Positions 34,201 through 49,200 of a stretch of 64,000 bases of DNA are shown piece by piece. A model generated the notes under the pieces. The model was not told the DNA's origin. It worked only from the letters and a program-made list of their open reading frames with translations, and ran no database searches. This DNA comes from Zerene cesonia. Its lineage: Eukaryota; Arthropoda; Insecta; Lepidoptera; Pieridae. The position numbers and the translations under genes are program-made. Positions within the stretch are counted from its first letter, which is position 1; every line of letters begins with the position of its first letter. Location of the stretch: NCBI RefSeq assembly GCF_012273895.1, contig NC_052126.1, forward strand, positions 4,105,218 through 4,169,217, read 5' to 3'.

Positions 34201-37200
34201 GAGCAAAGCCGCCGGCAACACCTAGTCCCACACGGAGGGGCACGCACCTGCCAGCTGCCCACGCTGCTGACGCGCTCGCCGAAGGGGCGCTGCGCCACGT
34301 GGCACAGCTTGAAGGCGTCGGCGCGGATCTCGCACGCGTTGTTGAGCAGCGCGCACAGCGCCGCCAGCGGGAACGCGCACGAGAACAGCACCACGTGGCC
34401 CAGCTGCGTCAGCATCTCCAGGTACTCCGCGAACGTGCCCTCGTACTGCAACCGGGCGCGTGTTCTTGTGTGTGGTGTGTGTGTGTGTGTGTACGCTGGC
34501 CGATGTTGCTGACATGGGTAATGAGCCCATAAAGCAGTGGTGGCTCAGTGGTGAGAACGACGAACTTCAAAATCGATAAGTCGGGGTTCGAGACCGGACG
34601 AGCAGGAAATAAATTGATTTTTCAATTTATCTGCGCGTGTCTAACATCCCCACTGCTCAAAACGGTGAAGGATAACATAGTGAGGAAACCGGCATGTCTA
34701 AGAACGAACAGTTCGACGACATGAGACATCTGCCAACCCGCACTTTTACACAATTAGTACAGCGTTTTTGTTATTTTTAACACTTATAACCTTTGTATTG
34801 TTAACTAATAGATTCAGTTTTCAATGGATTCTATACGGTGTACTTTCAAAAATTTTTATATTCATTCATTCATTCATTCATTAAATCAACTTTTATCAAG
34901 AGCCAACCTTAAACAACTGTGACTCCAACTCAGCCTGATGTATGACCTTCTGTCCGACCACGGGTTCAGAATCCCTCCTATCCTTATCCGTACCGTTGAT
35001 CATCATCTCCGGTGGTTCACCTGATGATGATGTTCGTTTTTCTTTATCGAATAACTCTGCTAATTGCTCCGATGTTTGCACTGGAATAGGAAATGTTTGA
35101 AATCAGATATAATCTTACTAAGCTTATATTAATCGGTCGGTCTTTATACCCCAGAAAATAGTTCATAACTCAAAAGAAGACAGTTCGGTCAGACGGTTTT
35201 AAAAACATTTAGAGACCTTTTTAACGTCTGATCAGGGTTGTCTAAGGTAAAAAGTAACAACAATAAACTTTTAATTTTTAGTTTTATAGCATTGAAATGC
35301 TTTAAAATTGCTTTTTTCTTTCAAAATTTATCAAAAATAAACATATCGATTAAACCAACCAGTCCCATAAGCATTTTCGTTTGTGATAGGAAAGTGGGAT
35401 GAGATTTCCTAAGATACATGAAATTGACATTTATTGCGTTAAAATATTGTTTTGTTGATATTTATAAAGATCGTTTGCCATTACAGGAATGTGACAGCGA
35501 TACACAATATTAATTTTAAATCTTACTAACTTAAATACTACATACTATTATATAATATGTTATTTCAAATAGAACTATTAATTAATAAAGATATTTTGAT
35601 TATTCTACTAGAATGCTAAGAACTTTAATTAATGATCAATTTTTAATTAATACCATTGATTATATTATACACTCATATACCCTTCTACATTTAGAATTCA
35701 CTCACCTTTTGTGGGGCTCAACGCGCCAAAAACGTCGAAGCAAATTTTCGCCAATCGCAAGTTCTCTATAAGGTATGGCAACGCAGACTCTTTCAAATTC
35801 CCAATTATCTGCCTCGTTATTAAGAGCACAGCTAATTGCTAAAAATTAAACACAATAAAGTCATTATTACAATTAATATGTTATAAACTAGCTGCGCCCC
35901 GCGGTTCACCCGCTTAAGTCTGTATCCCGTAGGAATATCGGGTTATTCCAGTTGTCCAGCTATCTGCGTACCAAATTTCATTGTACGTAGACAGCTGAAC
36001 AACTGGAATAACATATAGGCAACTTTTTATCCCGATATTCCTACGGGATACGGACTTAGGCGGGTAAAACCGCGGGGCGCAGTTAGTAGGAAATAATAAC
36101 AAAATGTAAGTACTAATAATGCAATGAATAAATTTGAAATATATTGTTTATTACAAAACAGTAGAAATGCATTTTGTGAGGTTGTACGAATCCAAATTAC
36201 CTTTTATCTTGTAGATCTTTAGAACATTGAATTAGTATTAATAAGATTACAAATATATTTGTATGGGATAACGTGGACGTATGAGAATAGTGATTGGGAC
36301 TTACTTCTTTCAATTTATCCATGTCCTGTACATAGAACGCTATGTAGAACAAACTCATAAACGAGTTTACAAATTGAAACTGTAAAAGATAAACATACAT
36401 ACATTAGTATTACAATAAAAAAAAAATTGAGAACTGCGTCAATTTTTATTCTGGCAATGCTATCGGATTTTTATCATTGATGTAGTCATAGCATAAAAAA
36501 AAGGCAATCATTATGGACCCCTTTCATTTAGGATGAAACTAAAAAGAAATGTGCTGTATAACAAATGATCCCATTAGTAAATAAGAGAACATAAAAAACA
36601 TAGTTTGATATAAAATGTAAATTTATATTGCCAGCATTAAAAATTTCATATTTATCTATTGTTGGAGTCCAATTGATGTAAATGCATATGTGTTTATGCA
36701 CATATGACGAAATGAGTTGACGATATCGGCCCTGACTTCTATGATTATTCATAGTAAGCTACTATGACATTTATTACTGGGTCACAAAACAGACAGACAT
36801 ACAGGCTATATATAGACCTGGGTTTAATGTCGGTCTTGGAACGAAGTGTGAATTTTTTTTTTCAATTAATAAATAGTTTATAATATGATGAATTTGATAA
36901 TGAGGTTAAAAATTAAATTTAATTGCGCGTAATCTGCCACCTATTACTGCTATAAAGAAAATGTCTGTGCACGTGGTTTATGATAATATAATATATTGAT
37001 CATGAGTGCCGTGAGATAGCGGAGGCGGTATGTTATTATTTATATTAATATATAATAGAAAAATGTATCTAATGGTTACCTCCATGCAAACAAGACTACA
37101 TCGCTTAATTGTTATATGCTTTATTTTGTGCAAATGTTTTAAAGAGAGTTGCCATCGTTAAGTAGTATCTTAACAATTAGTATTATTGCCATAATATATT

Positions 37201-40200
37201 AGCTAATGATTGTTTTTTTTTCTGCTTTTACATAGAACTAATTTTATAAACAATTCTCCAAATTTACCACAGTTTCAAGGGATTTTTAATACTATTAAAA
37301 TTATATTTTTAAATTAATTATTAGACATATCCAAGTACATGTGGATATTTGCATCTAGTTTTCATTAAGTAACCAATACACATATATTTTCGAGATTGAG
37401 ATTATGAAGTTAAAAGCAATATTTTTCATACAATATCCCCTATTATATTTTTATGGATGGCAACACTCAAGCAAGCAAAGCTGTTACGAATACAGCGTTC
37501 AATACAAACCAATGCTATTTTCACAATCAGATGATTCTCATATTTTGTCTCTAGACGATAATTCTCTATTTAAATCCCAGTGTTACCATGACGTTGTGTC
37601 CAATCCCATTTGGTAAGCGGTAAAGAGAAAACAAAATTTACTACCATAGATTATAAATACTTCTATTATTTATCTGTGTCATTTACATCTAAATTCGATT
37701 AATTTTTAACTATTAAAATCATGCGTTATATTATTCGTAGTCAAACTTTTATAAAGGAAAAAACTTTTAAAGGCATACCTCGAATCAAATTAACCTATTA
37801 ACTAGTCATTATCACAGATTAACTTTTACACGATTTATACAATGTATTTAATACATAAAAGATACACAGATAACACTACTATACTATAATACTTAAATAT
37901 ACATTACAGGACCCGTGTTTTACTAAATGAAGTAGTCACAATATTACTATTTTAACCACATTTTGAAACCTTATTCGGTTCTATTTTTCAAATAATTTGG
38001 GACTAGTTTGCAAGGAACACAAACTGTTTAATGTAAGTGGGTAATTTTCTTTTAGGATATTATATTTTCGTAATACTTTACCACAAAAAGAGTACCAACG
38101 TCCTTAGGAGGGAAGAGGTACCAAATTCTAAAATGAAGGCAAATGATCATAATTTCTTATCAAATGAAAAAATAATTACGCCAATCGTTTAGTGTGTTAT
38201 GAAGTGAAAACAAAAAAAACATACTGTTGAATTAGGAACCTCATTTGTTTTTGAGAAATTCAGTTAAAACAATCCAATCAAGATGTATATATAACCAGAT
38301 TAGTAAAAAAACAATTCAGCAAACATCAGGTCCTTCGCGAATTAACCTTACATTGGTAATACCTAACCTTCTAATTAGTACAAACCATAGACATAGAGAG
38401 TGAAATCCGTATAACTTAGTGAGATATCTATTTCATCTAAAATCTTAAGAATCTATGCCATCATTTGTCTGTACTCCATTTTATTTCCACTTATTTTACA
38501 TGTTCATTGCCCTATATCTATGGCACTACAAAACACACAACTCTAGTATCAAATGCAAAAAAAAAAATTAAAAAAATCCACAAAAAATCTTTTTCTCATA
38601 CCTTTATCATTGAGCCACTTTGCTATTCGCGCGTAGGCTTCTTCCTCTAGGGCTATAATGATCGCCAACACAGCACGCGGTATCCAACTGAAATAACCTA
38701 TCCTGCTCTCCCACCAATCCTGGAATGTAACGATTTTTCTTTCAGTCAGAATTTTATTTGACACTGTCAATAAGATTGATAATTTTTCCTATCCTATCCT
38801 ACTAATATTATAAATGCGAAAGTTTGTTAGGATGTGTTTGTTGCTCTTTCACACAAAAACTACTGAATCGATTACAATTAAATTTTGTACGTAGACAGCT
38901 GGAGAACTGACACATAGGAAACTTTTAATCCCGATATTCCAACGGGATACGGACTTACGCGGGTGCAACCGCTGAGTGCAACTAGATTTAGATAAACCTA
39001 AACCCAGCTTGAGAATCACAATTCTATAATCAATCATATTCACGCAGTATGCACAAAATGTATTGTAAGTAATTTATCTTTGTTTTCAGTATCACATCAC
39101 AATATTTATATAATTAATTTTATATGAGACTGTAATAAAGATTAAATAACAGCACATCAGTAGTTTTTATTTTCGTACACATGTACAAAAATAAAAACTA
39201 CTTTTTATGAGTATAATAAATTCTCATTCTTTTATTTGATTATGAAACTATCCCAAATCCTGGCGGCGCAACAATAAAACTATGTCTTGAGAAATAACCC
39301 ATATTACCCCAGACAAAGAAAGCAAAGAGTCTTTTTTTTGTAATTTACCCCAAAATTTCAGCAACCCACGTGACTTCTTTCCAATTTTCAATGTCTGAGT
39401 AGAACATGTTTCGGCAACGAATTGGGCCAGCTCGCACCGGGGAAGACCACACCCCCCAGAAAACCGGCGTGAAATAATAGCATGCTATTGTGTTTCGGAC
39501 GGTGAGTGGTGGGGCCGGAGGCCCGTTTCCTCTTCCTGACCCTTCCGAGTCCATTCCTTCTTTCCAGCCTATGTATATCATACTTGCCTTATCCCTTACC
39601 CCATAAAAGCGGTTAACGCATTCGCAGAGGCACTACTTGTGCTCTGTTTATGGGCGGTGGTGATCGCTTACCATCAGGCGAACCACCAGCTCAGTTGGCC
39701 GCAATGACAGAAAAAAATCTTTTTTTTTTATATTTCTTACCTGAGCCAAAAGCAACGTGAAGGTAGCAGCCGCCGCAACCCCCAAGCACAGCAACATGAC
39801 GGGGAACGAGACGCAGTGGCGCCACACGCGGCGGCGCCACGCGGCGTACTGCGGCTCCGGCCGCCCCGTCACTGGGCTGATGCTCATCTCGCCCTGCCAC
39901 AGATTATTAATATTTTTTTTTCTTTTTTTTTGTATATTTGTATATATGGCAGTGGATACTTTATGCTGGTTTCTGTTTCGTATAATAATTATCATTCAGC
40001 CCATATATTATGTTCCCACTGCTGGGACACAGGCCTCCTATGAAGGGTTCAGGCCATAATCCACCACGCTGGCCAAGTGCGGGTTGGCAGATGTCACATG
40101 TCGTCGAACTTTTTGATTCTTGGACATGCCGGTTTCCTCAGGATGTTTTCCTTCACCGTTTAAGCAGTGGTGATGTTACCCACATGTGCAGATAAATTGA

Positions 40201-43200
40201 AAAATCAATTTATTTCCTGCACGCTCGTAAACTGTATTTACTGCACTAGTTTCTCATGTCTTCATTTGATTACTAGCTGACCCGGCAAACGCTGTTCTGC
40301 CTTACTCTTGTTGGCCGATTCTCAGACATACCCAATATGCACACAAAATTTCATAAGACTCAGTCCAGCCGTTTCGCTAACATTGTGGAATTTTATATAT
40401 AAGATTAAAATTATGACAGATTTCGAGACATCATAATCAGCAATGATGTAGCAAAGTTCGATCTTTTTTTTTCGAGATTTTAATGTTATAATCTTTCTCT
40501 ATAAAATGAATTACATCATATAGATGTCCTATCTACCTACCTGAAACAACGGTCTAGGTTCGAGCAATAGGTCATCCCGCTGATCTATCGTTCCCCATTT
40601 ATAGGCTAGAACATTTGAATATCTGTAACACAAATCAAGCAAATTCAAGTTAATTTACCACATGGAACAAAAAATATTCTAATGTTAAAAAAATAGACAT
40701 TTATGAATGTAAAAAAAAACTTCATTTTTTGACGTGACAACGTCTTAAATTAGGTTGCGGCTCGGAGTCACTCATGAAAAAGTGTAACGCCCGGTAACGT
40801 TACGATGAGTCACCGAACTATGATCAGTCCGCCGCGCGCGCAGCACTAGAGAATTAGGCGCATTGAATCGGCGCGTGCTTGTGTCTCTGTCTCTGTCTTT
40901 TTAGTAAACAAAATCTATTTTCTATAGTTAAAATTTGTGCAAATCTTATTTTCATTCAATTCCTTGTTCCTATTGTGCAATTTAATAATATTCATATCAA
41001 TAAATATTCTACCGGGGCTAAGGGACAGTTGCAGAACACAATTTAGTAAATTACGTATCCTTACATTGAATTGCATGTACATTAGAGAAGTATGTTTATT
41101 TGTTAAACATCACCCAGAATATTTTAAGAAGAAAGGAGAAGTAAACTCTCATATGTTAACAAGATATCAGAATAAGCTATATTTCCCAACTTGTAGAATA
41201 AACACACCTAAATATAGTTATTTATGACTATTAAAATATATAATAAAATACCGGATAATTTCAAGGAACTACCAGTAAATCTATTTAAAAAGAGACTGAC
41301 GAACTGGTTAATGATGAAACAATTTTATGACATTGAAGAATTTATGACACTAAAAGAGAATTAAGTAGTATACCTAGCAGGACATTAATGTTAATTTAAT
41401 TTTTGATTTTAATATTTGCACACCCAAACTTTGGGTAGAATGTATTAGCCGCAGAACATTGTATAAGACCTATAATTTGTAACTACATTCTTGCAAATAA
41501 ATTTAATTTGAATTTGAATTTGAATTTGAATTTATCGAGAAAAAGACGTTGTCACGTAAAATCTTCACCCGTAAAACCGACTTTACAGGCAACCATTTTT
41601 TGAGCAAAAACATGAGCGAAATAATATAAACATCTACATTACATCCAACTAAATCAAAACACACAAATAAATAAATCACGTACAAAAGCGGTAAATAAAT
41701 TTCCCATTATAAAAAAAACACACACACCTTTTCCACGTCTCCAAATAAACGCAAGCCCACAGAACATTGAACAAGGAAAACAGCACATGCGCTATGTCTT
41801 TCCAATTTTCGTTAGCTGTTCCCAGCCACACCTAAAGATAATAATAATTTATTTTGCATGTGTTGAAGTGATATAGTAATTAAATAAATTTATGTGTATA
41901 AGAATAGATACATATATGATTGGGTGGTTTTTACCCGACCGCGACGGAAGAGGGCCTGTTTTTAGTTTTCTATGTGGTTCATTTTAGAATAGAATCGACT
42001 TACCGCCATATTGAAATAATAGCAGTTAGTTGAAACAATAAAAAATCTAATTTGCTAATAACGATTATCACACTTCACACTATCACACTAATATTATAAA
42101 TGTGAAAGTTTGTTTGTTTGGATGTTTATCCGTCAATCATGCTGATACTAAAGAACTGATTTTGATGAACTTTGGTAGGTATACAGACAGCGTATAAGCT
42201 GACTTGGGTAATAGGATACTTTTACTCCGATTAAATGCTCCCTTGGGATAAAATGAGAATCCTGATATCCGGGCGGAGCCGGGACGAGCTTCTAGTATTA
42301 AATAAATACACTTACCCAAAACACAAATCCAACAACGGCCGGCACTGTTAAAGATCTCGTATAGTGACCGAGCCAAGCGAAATACATAGCAATCTTCACA
42401 CCAAAGTACTCGCTTATTTCATCTGAAATGTAACATTAATATACAAAACAAATTGAATTCAAGATGTTGGTGTATATGTCATTTAAACATTCGAAACGAT
42501 TTTGACTACACTTGATAATCGATGATAGTATATATAACCATTATGTAATACAAAATATGATATAAGTTGATACACTTATTTTTTCTTTTTAAATTAATCA
42601 AAGTTTACACATCTCCATACATAAATCCCAACCCCATCCCTCCCCCCCAACACAACGTAATTTTATACCTTATTAGCTATTCAATACACACTTACTTTCT
42701 CAACCCCCCTCCTCCCCAGAAATACTAATATATCATAAACTCAATAAGAGCAACATACCCAAAGGCTGCGGCGAAAAGAAACTCTTCACCCATTTGCCGC
42801 GCAGCGCGTCGAGCGCGGCGCGCTCGTGCAGCGGGAACATGCTCGCAATCACGCCGCGGCTGACGCACGCCGGCACTGTGAGCGGGTTTATATATACAAC
42901 TAGCCGCTCGCCCTGGCTTCGCCCGTGGTACGTATATAGCCTACGTCACTCGGTGATGTTGCAGCTTTTTAACAGTGAAAGAATTTTTGAAATCGGTCCA
43001 ACGGTTTTCGCGTGAATACGTTACAAACATAGAAACAAAAGTTTCCTCATCATAATATTAGTGTTCACTAGCTGACCCGGCAAACGCTGTTTTGCCTTAC
43101 ACTTATCGTTTAGGGGTACGAAAAATAGATTTTGCCCGAATTTCAGATTTACCCGATATGCATACCAGAATTTATGAGAATCGGTCCAGCTATTTCGGAG

Positions 43201-46200
43201 GAGTATGGGAACGAACATAGGGACAATAATAATAACAATAAGTAAATATATAAAAAAAAGACGCTTTAATGATAATATAATCAACTAAATTGTCTCCACT
43301 CTTTCTTCTCTTCTTTTCAACTTTTTGTAAATATGGCCTCACTATCAAATTATCTAAAAATTCGAATCTGTATTAAACCAATCATGTCTATATTAATTTA
43401 TTTACTTAAGGAACAAACGTGGTAAAAATAAAAGTTACATTTATTTATTGGCACAATTTATATCTGCATTATACAAGTCTCAGACAATTTATCCACTGCC
43501 ATAGCAATTTCTTAACACGCTATTGTTTCCCTCCTATTTATTCTCAAACGAATCATAAAACGATCTCAATTTCTAGCTATTGTACAAAAACAACTATTGT
43601 GAGTTTGTTCAGTATATATTTTTATTTTTCATTAATTCACAAAATGCCATAAATTGTTACACAATAGGACACGAATGTATCATTTTCTTGGTCTATTATT
43701 CTCTAAAAAAGCCACAAAACCTTGCGTGACTTATATCGTTGTAATAAGGCTGCAATAAATCTTTTGTTTTAGTATTTTAACATAAGTCTAAGGCAATTAA
43801 CTCCAATGACTGACGTACGTACGCAAGGGTTTAGTTTTACGATCACTTAGGTGGACTGGAAACCTACCTACATGCAATCGATCTTACAAAAGAACGTTTG
43901 AAGTCTAGTCGTTAGAGTTAGCATTTCTACTTAAGACAGAGTTATTAGTTCTTATTAACTATCGACTCTTAATACTACAGGCGATTCTTTAACTCCATTT
44001 TCAGTTAGAAGTATAATTAACTTTATAAGAAACAAATGAATTTTCAGTATTATTTCTTCTTTAGTATAGCATGTATTTGAAAACATACAGCAAAGAAAAT
44101 ATTAATGAGGCGGGATTCGAGCCTGCGTCTTTCCCCATAACGGGATGACGCCTTCAACCCACGATCTCGCCTGAGTAATCAAATAACTTCTACTCCATTT
44201 CCCTTAATGAAAATTATGAAAGGACAGAACTTAATGAAAATTATGAATACACAGAAGATTACCTCATTGGAATTAAAACGATAAAAGTAACACATAAAAA
44301 AAAATTCTATTTATTTGTAAACTCCTATAGATGCTATAAAAAATCAAAAAAAAAATCCGATCAAAGAGACACAAAAACTCACCAATACTCTGACCCGCTC
44401 GCAACGTGAGGGCGGGTTCCAGAGCCTTCTCGTCGCCGGGCTCCGCTCTGGCCGACTCCAGTACGTGTTTCACTAGAGCACCACGTTCTTGCGAGTTCAA
44501 TAGTTCGGACGCTGATGTGCCCTATAAGGTTGATATTGAAAACTGTGAGACGACTTAAGGGGGCTTCCATTAATAAGGTCTCCTTTGAGGCATTTTTTTT
44601 TTCGCCGAAACCCTTAACGTGACGTTCCTAACGTGAGATTAACTGAGATTTCTTTCTAACCACCTTCTCCTTGTATAATTCAAGTAATTACGAGATAAAT
44701 AGATCTGGTGTTGTGTTGCCCTATCGTGTTAAATATAATAAATAATTCAGAATACTGATATAATTCAATAATAAAATACATTGAAATTATTGAAAGAACA
44801 TTACATGCATTTCACATACACACACACACACACACACACACATAATATAAACTATTCCTTTGTTTATGGTTGATAATTTCGATCCTTGGACTAGTTTGAC
44901 TAATAATAATCTATTAGTCACGAAATTAAATATGGCTACCGCAAACAATAAATTAATACAACTTATACTTCATCTATAGAATACGAATATCAAATAGTCA
45001 ACTTAATTCACAATTTTCATCAAAACTTACAAATATTAAACAACTTCTGATATAAAAATATAATTTCAGCAAAGCGCTTTATCATACCCGTACAGCAATG
45101 CAGCAAAGCGGACTTTATTACAGTTTATTTAAACAAAACTTTCGAGAATTTCCGAGACGCGGTAAAAGTCATTTAGTTCAAAACGCTCGAGCATTTCAGT
45201 TTAATTACAAAGTGAAAAGTCGGGCTTAAAGCAAGTCATACAAATGCTAGGCTGAGGCAAAATCTTTGACATCTGAAGTGCGAATGGTTGTTTATAATAT
45301 AATTATTGCTTACTCATTTCAACCAGGTGAATAAACACCTCCTAATTTAAAAATGTTTCAATATAAAAACGTATTTCATTATATTTGTAAAATTGTTTGA
45401 ATTTTGTCTAAACATTTTTATAAAACACTTTTATTAAGCACTGAATTCACAGCAATAGAAATTGACCCTTTCGATTTTTCAACCATCCAAATTATAAATA
45501 AGTAGCTATATTCGAAACGAAAGTGCTTTTTAATTTAATGTGTCCCCTAGTAAGGTATGGACCAGACGATATACATCTGTTTCACTGATTGATTTTTCTT
45601 TATGGACAAGTAGGTGATCAGCCTTCTGTGTCCGACCAGATCGAGATTTTTTGTTAGTCACCACCGTGAATCGAACCCAGGACCCCTCGGTTCTACACTC
45701 ACGTGTTATCCACTATACCAAGGAGGCGGTCCAATGCGATATAATATAATGCAAATAAATCCTATCGGTAACCAACAATTGCTAAAATAAACCCCTGTTG
45801 TTTTGCCATGTTCCTAAGTATAATTACGAAAACAATAAAACACAAAGATACACGCGCTACATAAATAATTCAATTCAATTGTATTTCGACCGAATAGTAT
45901 CGCTTGCAAACGCTATAACCGTAAACCTAAGAATTTATTAGATCCGAATCGACGAAACATCGCGTGGTTTCGATGAACCACAATGACAAATTGAGCGATC
46001 TATATTTAGGCATTTTGGTTGAGTACTAATATGGAATTGTGCCAGAAATACTGTACTTTTGCTGCTTATTTACTTTAAATCTTACGTAAAGAGTGAAACG
46101 ATAGATTCGTATAAAAGCTTTTGTCTATATGTGTGCAAACAACAACACAAATTGGTCAATATTTTAGAAAAATTTCAACGAAACTTCATTATATTCGTGC

Positions 46201-49200
46201 GTATTACTTCCTTCTGCTATATTTTAATTTTCAAGGATCTATTTATTTTAATGAGTTTATTGCCTTTGTCATGTCAGACGATAATACCTCCATATTAAAG
46301 TCTCAACTTCTACTTTCCCCTTAACTGGAAAAATCAAATACTTTAAGAAACATTCTTATATTTTTAACCAATATATATCACCATATATTATAAAACAAGG
46401 TCGTTTTCCGCCGTCTATGTGTCTATATCTATGTATGCTTAGATCCTTAAAACTATGCAATGGATATTGATGCGGTATTTTTAATAGATAGCTTGGTTCA
46501 AGCGGAAGATCTCAGTATACAATTTGTTAAGTCTTACACAAAGCTGCATTAATAATATTCAAATACCTTGTGAAAGCAGTGCATATCGCGTACAGTGAAT
46601 TCCTTGTATCCGCCTCCGAATTCCGGTTTCAGCAGTTTTGGCAAATGTATCTCCTCAGCGGTTTGCAGGAGCCTGTGCAGAACAAATTTATCGTTTGGCA
46701 ACATCGCAAACCCGGTAACGGGTTATGTTATGCTTGTAAACATTTATTCGGCCAGTTTTATCTTAAGTACAATAATAATACAGCGAAATCTTTGAACATG
46801 TGATTGGAATATTCTAGAACCTTCGATAATGAAATATCGTTACGTTTTCACAAAAGAAATTGAGAGATTTCATTGTACTCAGTAGTAGCGAGATAAAATT
46901 GTATTCCTGCTAATCATGTATTTTCTAAACTTAAATTGAAATTGGGTTTAACAAATCGTAGTCAAAATGTAACTGACACGCATTATCTGATTAAAAAATC
47001 GTGGTTTTTATTAATAATTTTGTATTCCGGTTATTCGTTAGTCGTTCAGTTATAAAACTGAACAACACTTACGCCTAATAAGCAAATATTTCAAAATTTT
47101 AAATATCCGAAGTCTTTTCGACGTTAAAATGAGACCCTATCAACAAGTTTAAGTATAGGGTTCTCGTGGGCCCATCGAGCTGAGTAATTTTGACCTCTCG
47201 AGATTTGAAAAGGTGGGTCACGTTGAAGTGTATTACAAAAGAAACATATTTATTGTACGTAATTGGATTTCCTTTCATTGTTATTTGAGGTATACTTTTT
47301 GTTTGCGCTAAAATAATTCGAAGTATTGTGCATACATTTTTAAACCAATATTTTACAATATATTGTTTCGTATATAAGCTGTGCAAATAGTTCATAGGTA
47401 CAAATGACATCAAAAGAGATATTTGGGATACATCTAAACTTAAGATGTATTGTAACCTCTTCCTCTGCGAAGAACTAAATTTAATATTAATCACATCCTA
47501 TAATTCATGATCGAACAATGAATATTTTTCATTTTAGATTGTCAATGTTTATTCCTACAAATTTTCAAATAAGAAATAAATACTCACACATCATCATCAG
47601 CGGTAATATAGAAGGCAGAGCATTGCGAAGAAGCGTGCTGTCGAACACACACTCGTAACCTCGGTCGACTGCCTCGTAATTTTTGCAACAACCAGAGGAG
47701 CATACTATCTGGCAACCCTGAGAGAATTGCTCATTTAAACTCCTTGAAGGTATTAGTACTATTAAGTGTTTTATAGAATTAAATGAAATACTGAATTTCA
47801 TTTATTATTTATATTCATTTGAAGACAGGAGCCACAAACTAGTTTCAGCTTGCAGTTTCACTCACGTGGTAAGATTTTTTTATTTTAGCCTAGGGGCTAA
47901 TATAGGTTTTATGCTAGTGATGCCCCAAACTCTATACATGTCCGTTTTTTAATGACTGCATGCATGAAATACTAATTTAGTGAAATCCGTTTTGTGCATA
48001 TCCGTTGTTTAAACTGTTAAATTGTCAAGTATGGTGTGGTTTCATTTTAGAGAGATTGGTTTTTAGGATCGAAACAACATCTCATCGAAATTGCATATAA
48101 AATTAAAAGCATTACCCCAAAAAGAGATGAGTTAACCAGCATAGTTCAATTTTACATTGATAAAATAGATACCAGAGTTTGTGTTTTATTAGTAGTTATT
48201 AGTGAATATATATATTATGTTAAATATTAGTATTTAACTAACATAAATCTCTGCTGAATGAAATAATCATAATATCTTCAGCAAAAGCGAACTATTCCCT
48301 GAAAAACATATTCCATTTAGTGCAGACATTTAAGAATAAGGTGTAATACCAAATCCAGAACTTTTACGAGTAAGTACCACTGACAAATGCATCTGGGATG
48401 CATGGCTCGGGGCCAACTAACTTCTTCATAGCGACACCATTACGTCGGAAAAAGTTTTGAGATCTATTGCAGAAGCACTGTATAATCTATATATATAAAA
48501 GAAAGTGGTGTTAGTTACACTATTTATAACTGAAGAACGGATTAACCAATTTGGCTGAAAATTTGTGCAGAGGTAGCTTGGACCCAGGAGACGGACATAG
48601 GATAGTTTTTATCCCGGAAATCCCACGGGAACGGGAACATGCGAGAAAAACCCCGGGTCTAAGTTTCCTGCGACTACGCGGGCATAGCCGCGGGCGGATA
48701 GCTAGTATTGTATATTATACAATAACTTTCAACAATGTTAGAGATAGTGATTCACAGTTGATAAATATTTAAGGTGTTATTAATGCAATCCCATCGTTTT
48801 TGAGAAGGTCACGTCGGTCGAAAATTGCACCAAATGTTGTTATAGCAACCATTTTGGCTTATTACTGTCGCATAATTATTTAATGTCTACACTATTACTA
48901 GACATGCTGATATATACATATAAATTTGAAGACATTGTTTGTTTGTGTGTCCGCGCTAATGACCGGAACTACTAGACGGTTTTCAAGTTTATTTCACCGT
49001 TGGATATTTATGTGATCCGTGAGTGCTAAATGCTATATTTGTACCACGAACAGAGCTTGGATCGTAGTTCTATAATAATGTCCACACAGTATTATTTACT
49101 TGTGGTACATAAAGTTAGCGGAGCATTTACTTTATACGATATTCATACATTATTTCTTACTTTATATGAAACTAGCTGCGCCCCGCGGTTTCACCCGCGT

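Larger units (their letters stand above)
44522..46566 (-). other. ANO8 intron 4
   Basis: AT-rich intron with a (CA)n run at 44818-44843, a tRNA-like SINE at 45585-45735 and a repeat at 46388-46525. Nothing else recognised. Confidence 0.5.

Noticed and set aside
34222..34532. Several overlapping frames of 67-102 codons on both strands
   Set aside because: They are shadows of the GC-rich ANO8 exon 16, whose anoctamin frame is clear.
45655..45735. A tRNA gene on the minus strand
   Set aside because: Good A and B boxes exist, but I cannot form a paired acceptor stem and the sequence continues into a SINE-like body.
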